This document shows, in pieces, positions 53,072-64,000 of a stretch of 64,000 bases of DNA. Source of the DNA: Dirofilaria immitis (taxonomy: Eukaryota; Nematoda; Chromadorea; Rhabditida; Onchocercidae). How positions within the stretch are numbered: the stretch's first letter is position 1; every line of letters starts with the position of its first letter. The notes beneath the pieces were generated by a model. It ran no database searches. It was not told the DNA's origin and saw only the letters and a program-made list of their open reading frames with translations. The translations under genes and the position numbers were made by a program. The stretch covers positions 868,001 through 932,000 of the forward strand of contig JAKNDB010000098.1 of the NCBI GenBank assembly GCA_024305405.1, read 5' to 3'.

Positions 53072-54714
53072 TCATAACGATTTTTTCGACGTCACAGATG
53101 TTACATTGGAATCGATAATCGAAGATGCTTCATCATTCTGTTTCATTTCAACATTTGAAATATTAATTCTTTCATTTATTTGCAATGTCAATATCAATCC
53201 TAAAAATCAAAAATTATCTAATCATTCATTAACTGATATAATTTATTGATTTTCAGGTAATTTAAATTTTAATTTATAAAATATTACATTAATTATAACC
53301 TGTAAAAAGAAAAGTAAATAGGCGTAAAATCCTTCATGAATAGCTGAATAGAGACGTTGTTGCATTTGTAAATAACGTAAATTTGCGGTAAGCAATCCGA
53401 TTAAAATTGAAAGATACAAAAGTTGCCAAATTGTTCGATTCCTATTTCGAAAACCCGAAATGCTGAAATATTTTTGTATTGAAAATGTTAGAATTTAAAA
53501 AATAAAAATTTACATTTAAAATCTTTCGTTCTCGAATTATGCAAATTTAAATTCGTTTTTTTTTTTTGGCAAACTTACAATAGGAAGATCCATATAAGGA
53601 AGACAAGAAAAGCGGAATAAATGATACGCTCCAAATAGCCGCAAATTGATAATTGATGTTGAAGGATGTCACCAGCTGATTTAGTACTAAGTTCAAGGTC
53701 AATTTTTTGATTCAATGACCTGAAATTGTTTTTCATTATCGAAGCATGGTAATAAATTCTAGAAGCTTTGATACAGTAGGCTAAATAATTTGAAATTAAC
53801 TTATAAATTTATTGAATTAATTACAAAAATTCAAATTAATTGCTTTTCTCAATTTTAAGATTTATAATTTTGATAAATGTAATTGATTTATTAATTTAGA
53901 AATTGCAATTTTTTATTAAAAATTTTACAGTATTTTAGTAAATATTACTCAAATAATTGCTACTATTATTTGCAGTATTATTATTAAAATTCGTAACGAA
54001 TTAATTATTTGTTGGCCGTAAATATATTTATTTCAGGTAGGTTATTCCAGATAATTAAAAATGCTCGAAATTCAAATTCAACATTTTTAATATTATTCAA
54101 TAATATAACTATAATTAATCCTCGGTGAAATTTAAAAAATCGAAAATAATCAAAATTTGAATTCAATTTTCTAAATATTCATTAAGTGATATATAAAATA
54201 AAATGTTAAATTTTAAATCGATCATATATTCTCGAATATTTTTTTAGCACAAAAAAATTTTTATTGTTAATAAACAAATTTAAAATTTTTAAAACAAAAA
54301 AGAAATTCTTAATATCTTAATTATTTAACTAAATTTAATTATTTTTAAAAATACATTTTATTATTGAAATTGAAAAATATAAAAAATGCTTAAATTTCCT
54401 ATAAACTTAAATTTATTATAAATAATCAATAAAGTAAATAATTATGTGTAAATTTATTATATATTTGAAATTTAATATAATAATTAATAAAAAATAAAGC
54501 AAAATAATTAAATGATAAAAAAGATGAAAGTTTAAAAATATGATAATAATAAAAATTTACCAAATATATCCATGAATCCATATTGGGCTAAACATGAAAT
54601 CAAATATTTGATAATTAAAAAATAAAGCAATTAAAAGTCGAAAGGAAAAATTAATATATTGTCGTATGATTGCTTCATTTGCTGATATTTCTTCAGGTGG
54701 CAAAAAAATACCAT
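53072..54714 (-). CDS. Unrecognised multi-pass membrane protein
   Basis: Four exons, 54561-54714, 53579-53719, 53300-53462 and 53072-53199, give about 195 residues if two missing T bases are allowed for: one in the T7 run just after the ATG, and one in the T5 run before the exon 3 donor. A TTTCAG trans-splice-like acceptor sits 15 bases before the ATG. Hydrophobic segments are FRLLIALFFNYQIFDFMF, IIYSAFLVFLIWIFLF, LLYLSILIGLLTANLRYL and AYLLFFTGLILTLQI, so four helices are likely. Between helices 1 and 2 lies a polar segment with KIDLELSTKSAGDILQ; the C-terminus is polar (ends VTSKKSL). I considered ciliary TMEM families and found no convincing match. Splice phases and hydrophobicity support a real gene. 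Confidence 0.6.
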
Positions 54715-55453
54715 TTATTTATCAGTACTCTGAAATATTCCGAAATTATTTATTATATTATTTTTAAAATAAATTTTTAACAACTATCATTTATTAATTA
54801 ATTAAATTTTTAATAATAATTACTGTATATTTTAAATTAAAAGAAATGATAAAATTAAATAATTTTATCATTTCTCATGTGTAGCATATAATCATCGTTA
54901 CTATTACTTCTGCTACTACTACTACGATCACAATTATCAGTATCATATCAATTTACGAAATATTTTAATATGATATGATGTAATATAATATTTTACGTAT
55001 TGAAAAAAATTTCAAAATTTCATTCAAACTTTATAAAAATTGATTTTTTAAAAATTATTTGAACTTATATGCAAATTTTGCCAATTATCTAAACAAAATC
55101 ATTGATAAATTTTTTTATTTCTATTCTCAATTGTATTTTTTGATTTCAATTAATATCAATGAATAAATTTCTAGCTGAATATATAGTCGAGAATTTGAAT
55201 AAAAAAGAAATTTAACAATGTACTAATGAAATTTGCATATTTAATACTTTTGAAATACTTTCTTTTATATTAGTTTGAACTTTCGGAAGAACAATAATAA
55301 ACAATAAACTAAAAGTTTTTGAAATTTTTTCCAATTTTATGCTAAAGAATGGAAGAGGAAAATGACAATTGAACAGATCTGAAATGATTTCTTCTAACGC
55401 ATACAGGAAAACTTTTCAAGGACGTTCTAAATTTAAAAGTATTTCAAATTTGA

Positions 55454-57498
55454 TCATTCATCATCATCGTCGTCATCATCATCATAATCGTCGCCATCAT
55501 CACCATCATAATCATTATCATCAGCCTTTAATAAATAATTGCAATTAATGTTTTTAAATTAAAAATTTTTGTGAAAAATGAAATAAGAATAGTAGTAATA
55601 GTGATCGATGATCAATTATGATAATTGGAATAAAAGTTGTAAAAGTTTTTTTTATTTTACAATTGAAAGATTTGTAGATAATAATTTTTTTAACATTTTG
55701 ATATAAATTATAATCATTTGACCTCATTTTTTTTTTTAAATATTTCCATCAATAAAGCTTTGATCCGAAATTGATATAATTAATTTTGTTTATTAAAACG
55801 AAATAAGTAATTAAAGAGGTAATGGAATTTTGATTATATTTAAATTTTAATTAAATCCTAATTTTATGAAAATTTTAATGAAAAGCTAAAATTATTATTT
55901 ATTTTATTAAATCAAAAGTAAGCAAAAATTTAACGAAATTTAATACAATCAAAGTAAAATATAAATATATTAAAAATTTAATAGAAATTATTATTAGTTA
56001 AAAATAATTTATTGAATGATAAGAAAAGTGAAAGATATTGAAATATTTTAAGCATTTCATTAAAATATATTTCCATTTGATATTACTTATTTCAATAATA
56101 TTTAATTTATTCATTTTCATTTAATTGTATTTTGATTTTTAAAAATTACAATAGAAAATTTAGAAGTTCATTTTAAACTTTCAAATAACGAAATGTTAGT
56201 AAATGATATTAAGACGAACATCTTCTTCTATAATATTTTCCAATTAATTAAGTTCAAATTAATTAATTACTTTTTGTCTTTGCTTCATAACAACTTTAAT
56301 TTTAATCTGACAAATTATTATTTTTAATGATTTACAAAAATTAGTTTTATAGCTCTTTTTCAATTAAATTTCATTTCCATTTTATACTTTAAAACTATTT
56401 GATAATATTAATTGAAATCTTTTATTTAATCAATTTTTTTTAATTTTTAAATTACAAAAACAAGCAAAAATGATAATTTGATATAACTAAGAGTAATTTT
56501 TAATTTGAATTTAAAAAAAAAAACTAGTTATCAATTCGAAAAATTTTTGTTGGCAAAAAGCGAAGCGATGACTAATTATTTTCATTTTAGAATTTTTTTA
56601 AAAAAGTAAAAAATGTTAGAATCTAAAGTTACAAAAATTTTTGGACAAACTTCAAAAATGTTACCTGTTTAGTTTGTGCATTTCCCGATGAAAAAATATA
56701 TTCTTGCTCTATGTAGCAACTGCTCAATTTTCAACTATCTTCTAAAAATTTTTTATTTTTTTCGCATCAAAATTAAAATTTTTGATTTCGAAATTTTAGA
56801 CAATATTTTCCAACTTTTTCCAAATATTTTTTTCAAAATTTTTATTTCGTTTTCGTTTTTTTTGCTTTGAAATTGTATAATTCTTTCGCATTGTTTTTCA
56901 TTTATTATAAATTTTAAACTTAAAGTAAAATTCATTTTTGTTAAAATAAAATACGAAATGAAAATAATTTTTGATTTTTCGTTTTTTTTTCTTTTCATTT
57001 TTGCTCTTTTAATAAGTTTTATTATTGTTGAATTAAAAATAAATTCTAAATTAAAATTTTTATTAATTCGAATTTGATTACAAATTTCATTTTCTTTTTT
57101 TGTTTTTTGAAAAAGCAATTTTCATATTTTGCAAATTTATTGAAATTTTTATGGAAATTTATCGGCAAATATTATATTTACGGCATATATAACTTAAAGT
57201 TTTCATTATGTAATATAGCATAATGTCGCGAGAAATATTTATTATGTAATATAGCATGATGTCGCGGGAAATATCGCGGGAAATATCGCGGTAAATTATG
57301 CTTATACATTTTTATTTTCTTTTTCCAAAATAAAAAAAATTTCTTATTTTATAAATTTATTAGGAAATATTATGTTCTTAGCTTGTTTAGAATAAAAACT
57401 TTATCATATAATTCATCTTACCGGTATTTCGCGGGATATTCTTTACGTATTTCTATCATACATGCTTTACAAAGTTTGATATATTTTTTTTTGCTCAT
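55454..57498 (-). CDS. Tentative small protein with Asp-rich tail
   Basis: Three exons fit in phase: 57422-57498, 56665-56722 and 55454-55525, 68 residues in all. The ATG lies two bases after CCACAG, a good trans-splice-like acceptor. Exon 1 encodes a basic segment, KYIKLCKACMIEIRKEYPAK; exon 2 begins with the split codon and reads SCYIEQEYIFSSG; exon 3 is an acidic tail, DDNDYDGDDGDDYDDDDDDD, then E and stop, from an imperfect GAT repeat. Basic head and acidic tail recall small nuclear proteins, but I recognise no family. Introns of about 700 and 1,140 bases are long, and additional exons may be missed, so the model is provisional. Confidence 0.38.
57205..57290. repeat. CG-containing tandem duplication
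   Basis: A 36-base unit (starting ATTATGTAATATAGCATAAT and containing GTCGCGAGAAATAT) is repeated at once, then CGCGGGAAATAT is repeated further. TCGCGA-type words are rare elsewhere in the window. The block lies inside the first intron of the tentative Asp-rich gene. Confidence 0.8.
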
Positions 57499-58526
57499 AT
57501 CTGTGGAAATAATCAAATTCGAGAATTATCATAGAATGATTCAATAACTATAATTGTATGATAATAAAATGTTTAATAATTAAAAATTTATTAATATGAT
57601 ATTAGTACTGTTTGAAAATTTAATATTTAGAACTAAATGATTTATTTAAATATTTTTATAATATTAATTGATAATTTTGATAAAACAAAAAAACAAATTA
57701 AAAAAAATTTTCATTTTTTTTTTAAGTCACAAAATAAACTTCCGAAATGAATTTTCATTTACATCTTTTGTCTAACTCCTCATACATCAAAAATTTTTGA
57801 AAATAGCATAAGGACATATGAAACTTTGTTGGAAACATTATCAAATAAATCTTATCCTTGCACAGCTGCTGCCAAAACTTCAAATAAGTTTAGTGTATAT
57901 CGGAAGAAATTCGTGTAAATTCTTAAATATACACAAACCTTCTTCATCGATTATTCTTTTTCAAAAATTTCCAATCTTAAATTTATACATTAATTCATAT
58001 ACTATTTTCTTTCTTTTTTTTTCTTTGCAATTTTCAAATAATTTTTTTTTTTTGATTTAAAAATATTTACAATTAAATAAATCATTTTATTACTATAATT
58101 TAAATTTAATTAAAAATAAAAAGTACGAAAGAAAAGAAAGAAAGGAAAATAATAATAATAATAAAAAAAAAAACTTTACAGCTTATTCAAATTAAAATTT
58201 GTTTATGAAAAGAATAAACAATATTTTAAGCGATGAAATAATTTAATCATATCTTTTAGAAAATTAAAAACATTATACTTTAATACTGATTCATTTATTC
58301 ATAATTATTGTTTACATATTAATTAATTATAAGAAAATTAATGAAAATATATATTAAAATTTTAATCTTTAATCAATTTATTTAGATTAAGATAATTCTT
58401 TTTCCCCTTTTAATATGTTAAGTATCAATTAATACTTAAAACAATTTTATTAAAATGATTTCCAATATATTATAAATGGAAATATAATTGATTGAATAAA
58501 ATTCCGATGAAATTCCTAAATTCCTA

Positions 58527-58780
58527 AATTGTATTCGATTTCAATCGATTCTATAATGAAATTATTGATTTAGATTCTTCATTCTCAAATTGCATTTTAT
58601 TTCATTCGATTCATAATAAAATTATTGATTCAGATTCTTCCTTTACAAGTTCTATTCGATTTCAATCGATTCTATAATGAAAATATTGATTCAGATATTT
58701 CATTCTCAAATTTTATTTTATTTCATTCAATTCTCTAATAAAATCACCGATTCAGATTCTTCATTTCCAAGTTTTAGGCT
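58527..58780. repeat. Tandem repeat, four units of about 62 bp
   Basis: Units contain TCGATTCTATAATGAAATTA then TTGATTCAGATTCTTCATTC. Units 1 and 3 resemble each other (CGATTTCAATCGATTC) more than units 2 and 4 (ATTTCATTC), so the array probably grew as a two-unit block. Confidence 0.82.
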
Positions 58781-59194
58781 TATTTCGATCGTTATTCTAC
58801 TTCGTTTCATATTTTTTAAACATTGAACGAAAATTTATAAAACAGACACATTTGATTAATGAAGAAATTTGAGCATATATCGTTCTATTTCATCTCAGAA
58901 CTTTGATTTTCACTTTGAACTGCTCGTGAATATTTGCCTCATTAATTTTTTTTTCTCCTTCTTCAATTGATAGCTGTTTATTTTTAATCATTTTAAAATA
59001 TATGTTATATTTCGAGAAAGATAATTTTTTTTCTTTGGAATTAATCAAATACAATATGTTTGAATATAGAAGGACGTAAAACGTAATGAAAATGACGTAA
59101 GAAATGACGTAAAAGAGAAATTTGAGTATTGAAATAAACTTGAAGCTTTCTCTGTTTTTTTTTATAATAAACGTATAAAAAGGAATAAATTTAA

Positions 59195-59500
59195 ATCTAA
59201 TAAAAAATTATTCCAGGTTACATGCATACATCATCAGGTAACATACATATATTATCATACTTTGATAGAATTATCTGGAAAAACTTTTTTGTTTAAACTT
59301 TTTCAATTTGTTGATATAAATTGTATTCATTTCATTTATTATTAATTCCCTTTTATATGGCTAATTAAACTTAGATAATTCTAATTATGTTGAAAGTAAG
59401 GTAAATGGAGATCTAATAAAAGCTATTCCAAAATATCAGCGAAATGTCATAGGTTACCTGAAAAACTTTTTCTTTAAACTTTTCAAATCTGTTGATACCT
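59195..59500. repeat. Diverged direct duplication
   Basis: Blocks at about 59,195-59,325 and 59,404-59,495 share the order TCTAATAAAA, ATTCCA, GGTTAC, CTGGAAAAACTTTTT and TTTAAACTTTT..GTTGATA with many substitutions and a large length difference. Confidence 0.5.
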
Positions 59501-59549
59501 GTTTCTAATACTATTTAATATTTACTATTACTTCTATTTATTTAGTAAG

Positions 59550-60560
59550 CTATTGGTAATCCCTTAAAAATCCTCCGTGATCGGAATCGGGAATTGCAAT
59601 TATTTCCTTTGAACGAGGAATTCTAGTAAGTGTAATGATTATGAATGGAATTGTTTAATTTGAAAAAGAAAATTAAAAACAATAAGCAACAATTTATGAT
59701 AAAATAATTTTGACTAATGATATGATAAGATCAGTAAAAAGTGATTTTCTCATCAAATTTTAACAATTCATAGCTATTTGCAATAATTTTTCACTTAATC
59801 AATTATCAATACTTATCAATTGCCATGATTTGGGATAAAGCTTTAAAAAAGTCGAGAAATGTTAGTATTAAATTGTGATAGACTATTTAAAGATTTAATA
59901 ATTTATGCATATTTTAATTGCAAATTTTATACAGTAAATGTATTAACAAAATTTAGGTATAAAAAAAGGTGTAAAACTTAGAAATCGAAATTTTATCAAA
60001 TTATTTTTGAGGTTTCTTGTAAAAATAATTTCAGTACAGTGATAATATCAACAGTTTTTGTATTAGACAGTTTATGTGATGATGACAAAGTTAGCTAATC
60101 ATTGATAACAGACTTGGTCAAAAATCATAGCTCCATTTGTAAAGGCAATCTGTTCAAGACGTTTGTTTCGGTTAGTCAATTCATCAATAACTTCGTGTAA
60201 TGAATTTTATGTAAAAAAAAAAGAAAAAAAAACTGTTATCTTTTAAACGACTCAACATCAGAACTTAGCCTAGTAACCAATAATCAGCAAAAAATCACAG
60301 AAAAAATATTATCATTAATATATATCACTTTTTATAAGACATACCGGATATTCAAAATATGAGCTTTGGATTTTCATCAATTAAACTTGAAATAAAACGT
60401 AAAAAGTTAGTAAAGCCATTCCTTTCTTATCAATTCCTTCTTGTCTAATAGCACGCAATCAATACTATCATCTTGAAAAATAATTGAATATCGGCGATTT
60501 TTCGCTATCCATTTGACTTTATTTTATTTGAACTTACTAGAACTTTTATCATTTCCTTTT
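59550..60560 (-). CDS. Exon-like fragments of an unresolved gene
   Basis: Three minus-strand pieces look coding. 59550-59622, after a CTAG acceptor, reads IPRSKEIIAIPDSDHGGFLR and stops. The piece ending at 60099 includes IDELTNRNKRLEQIAFTNGA and stops after VCYQ. A third, at about 60390-60525, after TAAAG, reads KWIAKNRRYSIIFQDDSIDC in one frame and RQEGIDKKGMALLTF in another, as if shifted. I could not join them with agreeing phases. They may belong to one gene with homopolymer errors, to two genes, or be decayed sequence. No family recognised. Confidence 0.3.
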
Positions 60561-63500
60561 ACAAGAAGGAAGAAAAAATATTATTAATATTCACTATTTC
60601 TGTATTATCAATATAATTATCATTATTTCTAAATTTATCAGTAAGATGTGATTCTTTGTAAAATTATTATCAAATCCACAATTATCATAGAATTTTTTAC
60701 TTATTCGAATAAAAATCGCGCATGGATTTTAATCATCAATTTTTTATCAGCTTGAAGAATCGTAGAAATGAATCAATCTGAATTATGCACCATTTCAACA
60801 GAATCAATTATCTTCATTTCTCAAATTTTACTGCAACAATCATGCATGCATGCAAAGCATGAATATATGAAATGCATGCAGATAATAGATAATACATTCC
60901 TATGTATATTTTTGAAAATAGGAGAGGATGTAAAAATAGGAAAAATTGCTTATTCCATTTCTCGTCTACTTTTTCTTTCATTCTCTTGACGTCTCTGATA
61001 GCTTATCTTTTATCAAAAGAAATCGACATTCTCTGACAGTCCTCTTGTGATTACTAACTTTTATAACAAATAAATGTTTGATAAAATTTATTTGAAAATT
61101 TCAAAACGTTTGATTAATCTTTTGTTTGATATTGAAAAAGATAACAATATCGTATAGATTAATTAATCTTAAATACCTTTAGTTATTTCAAATCGAAATG
61201 CAAAATCTTAAAATATTATTCTTTGTTCTTTTTGATTGAAAATATTTGAAAAACATTGGAACGGTAATAAATCCAAATTTCTTTTTTTTTTTTATAAAAT
61301 AAAATTTGATTTGAAAATGCTTTCTAATTCCACCGCTACTGCTTGACAAAGTTCAAACTAAGGTCAGCAATGAATATAACAATAGAATTCGACTTATTGT
61401 AAGTACGAAATATTTTAAATTAATATAATTGTTTTGGCTGATAATGACATTAAAAATATGAAATTTATCAAAGATAATTAAAAGTAATTAAAAATAATGA
61501 AAGTTATCAAAGGTAATTAAAATGATAAGTTCGTTAACAGGCCTAAATTCATAAAAGTTATTAAAAATGTAGCTAAGACAGAATTTATTAATTATTTTCT
61601 AATAAATTCATCAATGTCGATCAGATGAAAATCATTGCTAAAAATGATTAATCACATAGTAGAACTAAAAATTTTTCAAATTTCTATTTTTATTTCAATA
61701 TAAATGAACTTTTCGAAGAATCGTTACATCAAGATTGATTTTCAAAATACTTTCTCGATATTTCTACCGATAATTAACCTATACGATACGTATGGCTGCT
61801 TAGAGTACCACATAATCTATAGATTAATCAACCTTTAATCTAATCTTTCAATTCAAAATATAATCCTTGTAAAAATTAATTAATTTAATTATATTTCATT
61901 CTCGAGAATAATTTACTACATAAATCATCTTTTGAAAAGTCGAATTACATCATTAACAATAATACAAATGGATAAATGAAGTAGGGAAAAAAATTTTTTT
62001 GATAATATTATGATCAAATATTGTAATGATAATTGGATTCATTTATTAGAAGTTATTTGATAATTTTTTTTAATGATTGAAATTACTAAAATTGATAATC
62101 TCAATTTATGGGGCAAATTACACGAATTACAGGTAATATTAGGGAAATTATTTTTGTTAAATAAACTATTTATGAATACGTATACAGATATTCTTCTCAG
62201 ATATCAAATTTATTTTCGAATATTTTAAAATAAATTTTTATATATGATTATCTTTTAGTTTTTAAATAATCTTTTTCATATCTTTTGTTACATTCGATTT
62301 TTTCCTTTTTTAATATTTTATTTGAAAAATGCTAAAAATTAATTTTAATATTTCTTATACTTTTATTAAGCACAAAAATTATAAATAATTTTTTTTTGGA
62401 ATATTTTATTTTGCAATTTTATATTTTGAAAATTTATTGAAAATTTTTAAAACCTTTGAAATCAGTTTTTATGCAAAAAATTTCTTAAATATTATTTATT
62501 AGTTTAAATACTTTTATTTTTTTATTTGTTAAATTATATTTGTTTAGATTTTTGAAGAAATGACTTTAAAAATTTTCTTTAATTTTATTAAGTTTATTTT
62601 AGCAGATAGTCTGAAATTATCAATTTATATTTGGAAATAATTTATTTTAAATTAAAAATTGATGAAATTATAAAATGATTAAATAGGAAAAATCATTCAT
62701 TAATTTTAATAAAAATCAATTGTAAATTTAAAATTCTTTAAATGCTAAAATTTATTTCATTCCATAGAATATCTTCTAAATTTTTTTCAAATCTCTAGGA
62801 TTAAATTGAGAAAAGAAAAAAATTGTCATTTACTTACTTTTAGCTAAGATTAAAGAAGATTAAAGTCGAGAATGATAAGAATGATGCAGAAAAGAAAAAA
62901 ACGGAACCTAATATTAGCCTATGCATTTAACATTTGCTATGATAAATTGTTTGGCAAAATTATTCCTTTTTCGAAAAAAAAGCTTATCAAAATAAGTCTT
63001 ATCATTCAAATATCTATCATTAAAAGATTCAATTTTAAATATTCGCTTCATTGCACCTCTTTACATTCCCTAATAAACTATCTTTTCTTAATTATTCGTT
63101 AATTATCTTTCGTTAAATTTATTCTTCAAATTTTAATTAATTAAAGTTTAATTTTGATCAAAAAAGTTTATTATTGACGAAATGGCAACTTTTCTTTTTT
63201 CAAAAAAAAATGCTCGCAATTAAATTTAATTGTGGAAGTAATTTAATTCTTGAAATATGCGTTAAATGTTATTAATATATTTATAATAAATTAAAATTTT
63301 TAATCAACAATCATTCAACCTTTTTTTATCGATAATTTTATTTATTACTATCAATTTAATCACCGATTTTATTGATATGAATTGTAAATTGTCAGTAAGA
63401 TATGAAATTTGATTCAGGCCACTGCTTCTTCTTCAATTCCAGAATTTAACAATAATTAATTGAGAAAAAATTCAATTTTAGTAAATTTATGCAATAAATT

Positions 63501-64000
63501 CTGGCATTCCTATCAAATTAAGCTAATTTTCATATAAATAAGCCCTAATTTATGTTTACAAATATTTGGATGAATCTTATTATCATCAACTTTCAAGATA
63601 AATTTTAAATTTTATCAAAAGTTTTTGTTTTCAACGAATGATATTTCGTTTGAAAATTACCAAATGCATTAATTGATAAACATATCTTATTCCAAAGATA
63701 AATTATATGTCAACTAGAAGGAATAAAAATAAATTTGCTTAAATTATTTGTTTGATCTTTTATCATAAAGTATATTGTATTGGAAATTATAAATTAATTA
63801 ATAATTAAAAAGTCTTAATCGAAAAATAAACATTTTTTTTAAATTTCTACTACAATAACTTAGTTATATTAACTGAGAAAAAACCGTAAAAACTTTTTTA
63901 ATTAATTTCAAATAAATTTTATTCATTAAAATTAATTAAAAAATTAAAATTTTTTTAATTTTCTTTTTCCTTTTTTTCGAAAAATTCGACTGTCACTTTC
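60561..64000. other. Intergenic AT-rich stretch
   Basis: No gene supported to the right edge. Open frames such as the 70-odd codons near 60,768 and 62,872 are AT-driven and lack splice or domain support. A GCATGCATGCA-type palindrome cluster lies at 60,840-60,885. Confidence 0.55.

Larger units (their letters stand above)
57499..59549. other. Intergenic stretch with two repeat blocks
   Basis: A less AT-rich patch at 57,820-57,950 is open for tens of codons on both strands, but no domain, start context or splice partners support a gene. Tandem repeats at 58.53-58.78 kb and a diverged duplication at 59.2-59.5 kb are described separately. Confidence 0.5.

Noticed and set aside
56753..57118. 121-codon minus-strand open frame rich in Lys, Ile and Asn
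   Set aside because: Composition is what AAA/ATT-rich DNA gives by chance; it falls inside an intron of the tentative Asp-rich gene and lacks any motif.
57818..58060. 80-codon plus-strand open frame and a minus-strand one starting MKKVCVYLRI
   Set aside because: Both strands are open, neither has splice or domain support, and the tail of the plus frame is T-run sequence.
1..64000. Search for endosymbiont (Wolbachia-type) insertions, tRNA, rRNA and spliced-leader genes
   Set aside because: Apart from the cox1 insert, no bacterial-like coding segment, tRNA box pattern, rRNA stretch or spliced-leader sequence was recognised by eye; a covariance-model search would be needed to exclude short RNA genes.

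Overview
The window is nematode nuclear DNA, most likely from a clade III (spirurid or filarial-type) worm. It is very AT-rich. Its genes are split by many AT-rich introns with GT..AG borders and TTTCAG/TTTAG-type acceptors, several start codons lie just downstream of a trans-splice-like acceptor, and it carries nematode cuticle collagens, a nematode-style Cys-loop channel and a nuclear copy of mitochondrial cox1 with TGA used as Trp. There are no bacterial operons, phage, CRISPR arrays or recognisable rRNA/tRNA genes. Species cannot be named from sequence alone.

Layout. 1-2,685 (-): 5' part of a cationic amino-acid transporter, running off the left edge. 6,877-10,250 (-): a complete, very divergent importin-alpha-like protein. 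10.8-13.9 kb: gene-free block with a roughly 190-bp ACGT-rich degenerate repeat, a 22-bp satellite and a cox1 NUMT. 14,284-16,092 (+): a Rho-like protein whose nucleotide-binding motifs are lost. 17,879-22,579 (+): Dishevelled (DIX, PDZ, DEP). 23,001-30,265 (-): a Cys-loop ligand-gated channel with an unusually long glycosylation-rich N-terminal extension, tail to tail with Dishevelled. 32,140-35,097 (-): an alpha-arrestin with a PPxY motif. 40,361-43,175 and 48,691-50,429 (+): two cuticle collagens. 53,072-54,714 (-): an unrecognised four-helix membrane protein. 55,454-57,498 (-): a tentative 68-residue protein with an Asp-rich tail. 59.5-60.6 kb (-): exon-like fragments. The rest is AT-rich intergenic sequence with many degenerate tandem repeats.

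The genes form no pathway or operon. Dishevelled is Wnt signalling; the collagens are secreted cuticle parts with N-terminal anchors and furin-type sites; the channel and transporter are membrane proteins; the alpha-arrestin would be a trafficking adaptor.

A quality point runs through the annotation. The channel, the alpha-arrestin, the second collagen and the membrane protein each need one to five extra bases to read through. Every clear case is a missing base in a homopolymer run, while the importin-like, Rho-like, Dishevelled and first collagen genes read cleanly. That pattern looks like consensus error more than gene death. The most unusual biology is the importin-alpha-like protein without any tryptophan, the degenerate Rho-like protein, and the channel with about 470 extra N-terminal residues. 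I did not find a convincing wholly new system.
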